The notes under the pieces are model-generated. The model was not told where the DNA came from, did not search any database, and saw nothing but the letters and a program-made list of their open reading frames with translations. A stretch of DNA of 64,000 nucleotides, taken from Anatilimnocola floriformis (lineage in GTDB: Bacteria > Planctomycetota > Planctomycetia > Pirellulales > Pirellulaceae). This document shows, in pieces, positions 58,199-64,000 of the stretch (position 1 is the first letter of the stretch; each line of letters opens with the position of its first letter). The stretch spans positions 744,001 to 808,000 of the forward strand of contig NZ_JAMLFW010000001.1 of the NCBI RefSeq assembly GCF_024256385.1, read 5' to 3'. A program made the translations under genes and the position numbers.

Positions 58199-59539
58199 CT
58201 AATTAATCGCCCGATAAGCCCCGAAGTTTTTAGCGGCCAGTTCTTCGAGGAACGTGCTGAATCCACCGTCGGCGCCGATGCCGATGCAGTGGATCGTGGC
58301 CCGGCGGACGCGGTTGAGACTGGTGATCACCTCGACGATTTGCCGCGGATTGGTGATTTTGCCGACCGTCGGCGAGCCATCGGTCAGAAAGTAGATCGCG
58401 TCGCAATCTTGCTGCAGCGCGGTGTGCAGCGCTTCGTACGAATTGGTCATCGCCGCCGCCTGGCCGGAGGCGACAAACTTCGTCGCCGCTTCGCGCGATT
58501 GGGGCGTGACGGCTTGGAGTTCGCGTTTCCAGACGAAGACTTCGGAGTGGAACGCGATAACGTTGAAAGTCACGTCGCCGGGAAGTTGCGAAATCGTGGT
58601 CGTCAGTTCGCGCTGGGCGGCCGCGAGTTTCGGGCCCGACATACTGCCGGAGTAATCGGCGATGAACACGATCTTCGAGCCGTACAGTGGCAAGCCATAG
58701 TAGGACGGTTGACCGGCCTTGGCTGCATACTCATTGGGCTTCACGGGCCCTTCGGGAAAGACGAAGGTCGCTTGCTTGTCTTTCCACCAGGCGGCCAGAT
58801 CGGGCCGATCCATCGGGCTCAAACCGCTCAGCTGCAATAGCCGGCGATCAATGTCGGCCCGCATTTCTCCGCGAGCCGTTTCTTGCATCTCGACGAGTTG
58901 CGTCACCGCTTCTTTGTCGTTGAGTTTGCACAGAGCTTGAATCAGTGCGCGACGCAAACCAGAGTGGCCGGAAAAGAGGGGCAACTTGTGAACCTGCAGC
59001 AGAATCTTGCCATGCTCGGGATTTCTCGAATCGCCGAGCTCATCAACGACATTGGCGACAATCAGCAAGCCAGCTGGCGATTGCCCGGCCAGATCGACAA
59101 CCTCGGCCAAGCCGGTGCGGACTGAGGGAACGGTCGAGGCAAAGAGAACTTCCAGCTTCACCTTCGTGCTGGGATCGGCCTTTCGCAGTTTGAAATCGGA
59201 CGTGGCGCTCGTCACCAGAAATTTGCCGACGGCTTCGGAGTCGGCAAACGATTGCAAGGTTTGCTGACAGCCGAGCGAGACATCGGGGAAGCTCGAGAGT
59301 GCGCCTTGCGTGAGCAGCAGATCGGCGCAATCGGCGACAGGATAATCGCGCAACTTGGCGATAGCGGCGGCGCGGATCTCGGGCTTGTTCGATCGTAGCT
59401 CGTTTAGAATCTTCTGCCGCGCGCCCTTGAACTTCACGTCCAACTCACCAGCGGCAACTCCACTGGTCAGGCAGGCAGTGAACGCGATCACCATTGCCAG
59501 TTGCAGAACCTGGGCACAAGCGCGACGGAAGTGATTCAT
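58199..59539 (-). CDS. Exported von Willebrand factor A domain protein with N-terminal repeats
   Basis: A 446-residue exported protein. Signal peptide about 1-30; then about 200 residues that look like armadillo/HEAT-type helical repeats (Ala-Ile-Ala-Lys-Leu-Arg-Asp, Leu-Ile-Gln-Ala-Leu-Cys-Lys-Leu), then a vWA domain from about residue 285 with the MIDAS motif Ala-Asp-Tyr-Ser-Gly-Ser-Met-Ser and Asp in Phe-Leu-Thr-Asp-Gly-Ser-Pro-Thr. Such proteins bind partner proteins through a metal ion. ATG at 59539 with GAGGGA upstream. Single gene. Role unknown, probably envelope protein interaction. Confidence 0.85.
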   Translation of the reverse strand: MNHFRRACAQVLQLAMVIAFTACLTSGVAAGELDVKFKGARQKILNELRSNKPEIRAAAIAKLRDYPVADCADLLLTQGALSSFPDVSLGCQQTLQSFADSEAVGKFLVTSATSDFKLRKADPSTKVKLEVLFASTVPSVRTGLAEVVDLAGQSPAGLLIVANVVDELGDSRNPEHGKILLQVHKLPLFSGHSGLRRALIQALCKLNDKEAVTQLVEMQETARGEMRADIDRRLLQLSGLSPMDRPDLAAWWKDKQATFVFPEGPVKPNEYAAKAGQPSYYGLPLYGSKIVFIADYSGSMSGPKLAAAQRELTTTISQLPGDVTFNVIAFHSEVFVWKRELQAVTPQSREAATKFVASGQAAAMTNSYEALHTALQQDCDAIYFLTDGSPTVGKITNPRQIVEVITSLNRVRRATIHCIGIGADGGFSTFLEELAAKNFGAYRAIN

Positions 59540-59789
59540 CGGAGAGTCCCTCGTTAACTGCAGCCCACTGTCTCAACCATTCTAATCCCGCCCGGAGTTG
59601 CCACGCTAGATTTGCGGTCCGCTGCCAGTTGACGAAATTTGGCGAATCACACTCGTTATTCGCTGCTCTGGCTAACGTTGTCGTTATTTGCTGGGCCACC
59701 GTTTATATTCCTGATCGATTCCAAGTGACATTTGCAACGGTGCGAATTGATCCAGCAAGAAGTAAGCACAACGCTCAGGCGAGGCGAAC

Positions 59790-60053
59790 ATGTGGCAAAT
59801 GACACTACTGTTGGCGCGAAATGAAGAAATCAATCAGTGGCTGAACGAACACCCGCTCGTGTTGGGTTTGATTTTCTTGGCGCTCGGCGCGCTGCTGGGA
59901 GGCTGGGGAATTCGCGAGCTGATGACCGGCGTCGCTCACGATAAATACGGCAACGCGATGACCGGCGGCATGGGGCAAATGTTGGCGATCGTGCGCATTG
60001 TCGGCGGCGTGGGATGCATTGGATTCGCGCTCTATAAGATTGCGTTCGGTTAG
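59790..60053 (+). CDS. Small membrane protein, hypothetical
   Basis: An 87-residue protein with two transmembrane helices (about 22-41 and 65-85) linked by a charged loop (Val-Ala-His-Asp-Lys-Tyr-Gly). The ATG at 59790 has no strong ribosome binding site but the N-terminus before the first helix is polar, as expected. It lies 46 bases upstream of the GH99-like gene on the same strand, possibly one transcript. No family is recognised. Confidence 0.65.
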   Translation: MWQMTLLLARNEEINQWLNEHPLVLGLIFLALGALLGGWGIRELMTGVAHDKYGNAMTGGMGQMLAIVRIVGGVGCIGFALYKIAFG

Positions 60054-60099
60054 ATTGCGGCTGCGTTCGTCTTGTCCTTCGATACAGGTTGCTGAAATC

Positions 60100-61326
60100 A
60101 TGCGCATCACGCTGCTCTTCTGCTTTCTCTCGTTGGCGTTATTGGCCGGACAGACTCACGCCGCAGATCCACAGGCTGTGATCGACGCGACGACGCTTCA
60201 CCAAAAAATACTCTGCGGCTATCAAGGTTGGTTTCGCTGCGATGGCGATGAATCCGGCGAAGGATGGCGGCATTGGAGTCGTAACTCACGGCGACTGACC
60301 ACGGAATCGCTAACGTTCGAGATGTGGCCTGACCTGACGGAATACACAGCCGAAGAAAAGTTCGCCGTGCCGGGCTTCACCTATCCCGATAGCAAGCCGG
60401 CCGAGCTCTTCAGCAGCGTGCACGCCATGACCGTCGAGCGACATTTCGAATGGATGCGCGAGTACGGGATTGATGGTGTGTTTCTGCAGCGGTTTCTGGT
60501 GGAAGCGCGCAAGCCATCGAGTGCGCTGGTCCTCAAGAATGTACGCGCCGCGGCCGCCAAGACCGGCCGCACTTACGCCATGTGTTATGACCTATCGGGC
60601 GCTTCCGCCGAAAAGATGACGGAGACGCTACTCGCCGATTGGCAGAGGTTGGTTTCAGAAGACAAGATCACCGCCGATAAGAATTATCTTCATCACAACG
60701 GCAAACCGGTGCTGTTTGTCTGGGGCTTTTTCAGCGACCGCTTTTCCGCCGAGATCGCCAATCGGTTGATCGATGGTTTGAAAGGCCCAGACAACGATCG
60801 CGTGGTGCTGGTTGGTGGCAGTCAGTGGTATTGGCGACGCGAGAAGGATGCCGAGTGGGGAAAAGTTTTTCGGCGGTTCGACGTGATCAGTCCCTGGAAC
60901 GTCGGCAATACGCAGCGAGTCGACGGCGCGAAACACGCGGCGACCGATTACTGGAAAGACGATCTCGCCGCCGCGAAGCAAGCGGGCATGAAATACCTGC
61001 CGGTCGTTTATCCGGGCTTTGGTTGGACGAATCTCAAGGGAGCCGCTGCCGCGAATCAAACCATTCCGCGCCTCGGCGGCGATTTCTTCTGGCGGCAGTT
61101 TCACACGGTGGCCAATCTCGAAATCGACATGGCGTATGTAGCGATGTTTGACGAGGTTGATGAAGCCACGGCGATTTTTAAAGTGACCAACGAGCCGCCG
61201 TCGCCGGGCAAGTTTCAAACCTACGACGGCCTGCCATCGGATTGGTATCTCCGCTTGATGGGGGCGGGGAGCCAATTGATCCGCGGTGAAATCAAAAACA
61301 CGCGCGAGTTGCCGCTGCAGCGCTGA
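60100..61326 (+). CDS. GH71/GH99-like exported glycoside hydrolase candidate
   Basis: A 408-residue exported protein. Signal peptide about 1-22, then a single (beta/alpha)8-type domain resembling GH99 endo-mannanases/GH71-like proteins: early Cys-Gly-Tyr-Gln-Gly-Trp-Phe, Ser-Arg-Asn-Ser-Arg-Arg, Tyr-Gly-Ile-Asp-Gly-Val-Phe-Leu-Gln-Arg-Phe, Leu-Val-Val-Tyr-Pro-Gly-Phe-Gly-Trp-like and Ala-Met-Phe-Asp-Glu-Val-Asp-Glu-Ala-Thr. The two-Glu catalytic set could not be fixed by eye. ATG at 60100. In planctomycetes such proteins probably act on algal or bacterial polysaccharides. Confidence 0.84.
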   Translation: MRITLLFCFLSLALLAGQTHAADPQAVIDATTLHQKILCGYQGWFRCDGDESGEGWRHWSRNSRRLTTESLTFEMWPDLTEYTAEEKFAVPGFTYPDSKPAELFSSVHAMTVERHFEWMREYGIDGVFLQRFLVEARKPSSALVLKNVRAAAAKTGRTYAMCYDLSGASAEKMTETLLADWQRLVSEDKITADKNYLHHNGKPVLFVWGFFSDRFSAEIANRLIDGLKGPDNDRVVLVGGSQWYWRREKDAEWGKVFRRFDVISPWNVGNTQRVDGAKHAATDYWKDDLAAAKQAGMKYLPVVYPGFGWTNLKGAAAANQTIPRLGGDFFWRQFHTVANLEIDMAYVAMFDEVDEATAIFKVTNEPPSPGKFQTYDGLPSDWYLRLMGAGSQLIRGEIKNTRELPLQR

Positions 61327-61340
61327 AAACCGGTGCATCA

Positions 61341-61391
61341 AAAAAAGCCGCCCCGCTGCTTCTATCCGGAGGGGACAAAGCAGCGGGGCGG
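61341..61391 (-). terminator. Strong minus-strand terminator without a matching gene
   Basis: CCGCCCCGCTGCTT (61348-61361) pairs over 14 bases with AAGCAGCGGGGCGG (61378-61391); on the minus strand six or seven T follow. No minus-strand gene lies within 750 bases upstream, so either a small RNA or distant read-through from the exonuclease is ended here. Confidence 0.85.
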
Positions 61392-61407
61392 GACTCAATA
61401 CACTCGC

Positions 61408-61428
61408 AAACCGCCGAAGCGGTTTTTG
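61408..61428 (+). terminator. Intrinsic terminator after the GH99-like gene
   Basis: AAACCGC and GCGGTTT around a CGAA loop, followed by TTG on the plus strand and by TTTG on the minus strand, so it may work both ways. Confidence 0.7.
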
Positions 61429-61797
61429 TGGGGTGAGAATTATCTGCGGCCGGCAGACGAGTGCGGCGCTGGTTTGACGTGATTCGCAGAACAAACTGAA
61501 AACCAAGCCAATGACCGCACCATGGGGCCCCTGGAATTGGGTCCCAGGCAGACAAGCGGCGAAGACCGCTCGCAACCAACCCATCGGTCGCACGCGAGCC
61601 TCGCGCCGACGTCAGTGCTGGGGCGTTTCTCTCGGGGAACAGAGAAATAGACCGCAGTCGGGGAAAAAGGTTCACGGGCAACTGGCAATTGCCTTACCTC
61701 GGCCCCAGCCCATACCCTCGCCAACGGCACGCGATTCGCTACAATCGGTCGTTTGGCTGCCGATCCTCTCGAATGTCTTTGCCTGGTTGGGTCTGTA

Positions 61798-62058
61798 ATG
61801 ACGAACGCTGAAATTCGCGACGAAATCCTCGATATTCTCTCCGACATCGCTCCCGATGAAGATCTCAGCGGCGTGGTCGACGACAAGCCGTTCCGCGAGC
61901 AGCTAGAGCTCGACAGCATGGATTTTCTCGACATCGTGATGGAGCTCCGCAAGCGCCACCGCGTCCAGATTCCGGAAGAAGATTACGGCCATCTCGCCAG
62001 CATGGCGAGCACGGTGGCTTATCTCGAACCAAAGATGAAAGACATCGTCAAGAAGTAG
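61798..62058 (+). CDS. acpP: Acyl carrier protein
   Basis: An 86-residue carrier protein with the phosphopantetheine attachment Ser in Leu-Glu-Leu-Asp-Ser-Met-Asp-Phe-Leu-Asp. It carries acyl or other thioester-linked groups. It stands alone, not beside fabF or fabD, so it may serve a special pathway rather than bulk fatty acid synthesis. ATG at 61798 chosen; an upstream frame extension looks non-coding. It sits between a GH99-like gene and a divergent exonuclease gene. The symbol is indicative only. Confidence 0.9.
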   Translation: MTNAEIRDEILDILSDIAPDEDLSGVVDDKPFREQLELDSMDFLDIVMELRKRHRVQIPEEDYGHLASMASTVAYLEPKMKDIVKK

Positions 62059-62159
62059 CTTCGGGAGGGCGAGGCTCCTGCCGAGCCGCGCCGGTCGAAA
62101 GCAGTCGCCACCAGACATCATTAGTCCACCGTCGCGGCTCGGCGGGACCGGGAAGTCCC

Positions 62160-62726
62160 TTACACGCGAATCTTTCGCAGTAAGTGGCACAAGATGGCTG
62201 CGATATTCCAGGCATCATCGTGACCGCGGTGGTGCGTTCCTTCTAGCGGCATGCCGATTCGCTCGCAGGCTTCATCGAGGCCGATCCCACCGTTGTCACC
62301 ATAGGCGACGGCAAAGAGCGTCTTGATATTCAGATGGCCGACGCCAAATGGGTAGGGCACGGTCTGTTCGCGGCACACTCGCTCGAACTGCCGCCGGTCG
62401 TAGTCGCCCCAGCTGGCCCAGAGCCGGTCGTGCGAGCGATATTCTTTTTTCAAAATGCCGACCGCATCGGCGAGCGTTCCCGCCGTGCGAAAATGCTCGT
62501 CGTTGAGCGTCGTTAGCTTCGTGCAGAACTCGCTGATCTTGCTCCGCACCGGCTTGATGAGCAGGCTCCGCTTCTCGACTCGCTCGAGCTTCTTGGCATC
62601 GACCGGGCAGAGCCCGACCTCGATGATCTCGCTGCTCTGACCCGGCGGCGGATAACCCTGCCAGCAGGTCGATTCGACATCGATCACGAGAATTTGGTCG
62701 AGCAGCTTCATTCCAGATTTGTCCAT
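62160..62726 (-). CDS. DEDDh-type 3'-5' exonuclease
   Basis: A 188-residue exonuclease of the RNase T/DnaQ/oligoribonuclease superfamily, DEDDh branch. The first acidic pair is in Val-Ile-Asp-Val-Glu-Ser-Thr (ExoI), a middle Asp is in Trp-Gly-Asp-Tyr-Asp (ExoII), and the final His and Asp are in His-His-Arg-Gly-His-Asp-Asp-Ala (ExoIII). Single-domain proteins of this type act on short nucleic acids or in 3' end maturation. ATG at 62726 has GGAGGG close upstream; an in-frame ATG at 62711 is also possible. Convergent with the ACP gene. Confidence 0.91.
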   Translation of the reverse strand: MDKSGMKLLDQILVIDVESTCWQGYPPPGQSSEIIEVGLCPVDAKKLERVEKRSLLIKPVRSKISEFCTKLTTLNDEHFRTAGTLADAVGILKKEYRSHDRLWASWGDYDRRQFERVCREQTVPYPFGVGHLNIKTLFAVAYGDNGGIGLDEACERIGMPLEGTHHRGHDDAWNIAAILCHLLRKIRV

Positions 62727-62740
62727 TCCCTCCGGCGTGC

Positions 62741-63739
62741 TTAGCCCGGATACCAGATCTTGCGTGGATCGCTCGCGGGGCGTTGATAATCGTAAGCCGC
62801 GTCGATCAGCCGGCGGTAATCATACTGCGGCCGCCAGCCGAGCAGGAACTTGGCCTTCGCATTGTCGAGCCAGGTCGAGTAATACGGCGTGCCGACATCG
62901 ACCGAGGGAATGCCCCGCGTCTGCTGCAAATGCTCGGCAACTTTTCGATAATCAACCGGCTCGTCGCAGCAGATGTTGAACGTCTGCTTCTCTGCTTTCG
63001 GATGATCGAGCGCCGCGAGAATCGCGCTGACCAGATCACTGACATGGACAAAGTTCCGCTGCACAGGTTCACCGGCCGGATCGAGCATCACCGGCACGCG
63101 ACCTTCTTTCACGTACTGATCGGCTTTTTCGGCGCCGACCAGATCCCGCCACCGCGGCCCGCCGAAGACATCGTCGCCAAAGCTCAGCTGATATTTGAAA
63201 TCGTCCTTCTCCATGATCCACGGCGCGCGAAGGCAGCAGGAGTTCAGATCGTATTGAATTTGAAACTGCTCGAGCATTACTTCCTCGAGCACCTTCGACA
63301 GCGCGTAACAACCTTTGTACGCGCTGTGCGTTTGCTCTTCGGTGACCGGCAGCGGATGGGGATACACAAAATGCCCCATGGCAGCATCGCCGCCGATCAG
63401 TACGAACTGTTGGAAGTCCGCACTCTGCCGGGCCGCTTCGAGCAACCAAAACAGCCCCTTCACGGTGACGTCCATCACGTCCTCGGGCGTTTCTTTGCAC
63501 GTGGCGAGGTGCAGCACGTGCGTCACGCCTTGCATCGCCTTGTCGACAACAGCTCGATCGGCGATGGAACCGCGCACCGATTCCACGCGTGCGTGCGCCG
63601 GCAATTGGCGGTTGTGAGTCAGCGCGCGAATCCGCCAGTTTTGATGGGCGGGAGATTGCAGCAGCGTTTCGCAGAATTGCTGGCCCACTTTGCCAGTAGC
63701 GCCGGTGACGAGCAGGAGGGGAGAGGTGTTTGAAGGCAT
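62741..63739 (-). CDS. NAD-dependent epimerase/dehydratase (extended SDR)
   Basis: A 332-residue extended SDR. Cofactor motif Val-Thr-Gly-Ala-Thr-Gly-Lys-Val-Gly at about 10-18, Val-Leu-His-Leu-Ala at the fourth strand, and Tyr-Ala-Leu-Ser-Lys (catalytic Tyr and Lys) near residue 146. The substrate region carries Arg-Ala-Pro-Trp. These enzymes epimerise, dehydrate or reduce nucleotide sugars, or process sugar acids such as uronates. ATG at 63739, no clear ribosome binding site. It is 14 bases upstream of the exonuclease on the same strand, probably one operon. Confidence 0.88.
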   Translation of the reverse strand: MPSNTSPLLLVTGATGKVGQQFCETLLQSPAHQNWRIRALTHNRQLPAHARVESVRGSIADRAVVDKAMQGVTHVLHLATCKETPEDVMDVTVKGLFWLLEAARQSADFQQFVLIGGDAAMGHFVYPHPLPVTEEQTHSAYKGCYALSKVLEEVMLEQFQIQYDLNSCCLRAPWIMEKDDFKYQLSFGDDVFGGPRWRDLVGAEKADQYVKEGRVPVMLDPAGEPVQRNFVHVSDLVSAILAALDHPKAEKQTFNICCDEPVDYRKVAEHLQQTRGIPSVDVGTPYYSTWLDNAKAKFLLGWRPQYDYRRLIDAAYDYQRPASDPRKIWYPG

Positions 63740-63810
63740 CGTCGATTCGATGGAATGAGGCCGATTGAGTGAAAATAGTCAGGCTAGTTGTATCTGTGTT
63801 CGTGCCTCTT

Positions 63811-63952
63811 AGCCACCGGCTTCAGTCGGTGGTGAGATGCCAACAACGTCTTCGGCTTTAGCCATTCACTCTGCTCACGGCTGTGACGTATTGCGATGGC
63901 TAAAGCCGATTTCTCTCGATATTGGAACCCACCGACTGAAGCCAGTGGCCAA
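63811..63952. repeat. CACCGGCTTCAGTCGGTGG composite inverted repeat at the window end
   Basis: Outer mirror pair CCACCGGCTTCAGTCGGTGG (63814-63833) and CCCACCGACTGAAGCCAGTGG (63928-63948), inner mirror pair CTTCGGCTTTAGCCATTC and GCGATGGCTAAAGCCGATTT. The whole 140-base unit can fold as nested hairpins. It lies upstream of the epimerase gene; the remaining 48 bases of the window show nothing. Confidence 0.85.
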
Positions 63953-64000
63953 TAGGTAACAATATGCGCCTGTGGTAATTTGTTGCTAGAATGCTTCCCA

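Noticed and set aside
61348-61391. Resemblance of the hairpin loop to the signal recognition particle RNA tip
   Set aside because: The loop has TCCGGA but not the GGAA tetraloop with asymmetric internal bulge; the 14-base perfect stem with T run is better explained as a terminator.
1-64000. CRISPR arrays, tRNA or rRNA genes
   Set aside because: No regularly spaced direct repeats, no tRNA-like cloverleaf and no rRNA segment was seen on either strand by eye; a dedicated search could still find a missed tRNA.

Overview
The window reads as chromosomal DNA of a planctomycete (Planctomycetota, most likely a Pirellulaceae-type genome). The strongest pointers are two DUF1501 proteins and two DUF1549/DUF1553 planctomycete cytochrome proteins, a 1437-residue protein with five haem-c motifs, many small exported or zinc-ribbon membrane proteins, and a dense load of intergenic palindromic repeats. 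No rRNA, tRNA, CRISPR array, prophage or complete insertion sequence was recognised. Function calls rest on motifs and family memory only; no database search was run.

Layout. 0.1-8.4 kb: DUF4256 and SRPBCC genes, a DUF1549/DUF1553-DUF1501 module, an esterase, a phosphoglucosamine-mutase-like enzyme and a small conserved protein. 8.5-23.7 kb: an SDR, dnaE, the multihaem protein, methionine aminopeptidase, a DUF4365 plus HicA-like gene pair (the best candidate for a little-described toxin-antitoxin or defence unit), a methyltransferase and the primary sigma factor rpoD. 23.7-25.0 kb is gene-free. 25-33 kb: a second SDR, a TolC-type protein, a transglutaminase-like/gamma-glutamylcyclotransferase pair, a large DUF11-repeat envelope protein and a Cys-rich exported peptide. 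33-42 kb: Bcp peroxiredoxin, a GT2 plus GT-C-like membrane pair, small lipoproteins, a PmoA/DUF6807 protein, greA, an ArsR regulator and a REP-associated transposase (RAYT) sitting between copies of its probable REP. 42-49 kb: a second DUF1549/DUF1553 module (with Ig-like and pre-peptidase domains) divergent from a DUF1501 gene. 49-54.9 kb: Rieske protein, sialidase-like protein, a lipoyl-like domain without its lysine, a sensorless histidine kinase with an HTH-first response regulator, a SUFU-domain protein and a metallophosphoesterase. 55-64 kb: class-V aminotransferase, VapBC, von Willebrand A protein, GH99-like protein, acyl carrier protein, DEDDh exonuclease and an NAD-dependent epimerase.

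Non-coding structure is rich. At least seven families of intergenic palindromic or mirror-paired repeats are present. One family supplies the stop codons of two convergent genes, and another lies between response regulator and kinase and supplies a purine-rich tract in front of the kinase start. Several intrinsic terminators, two sigma-70-like promoters (upstream of dnaE and of the response regulator) and one terminator with no matching gene were found by eye.
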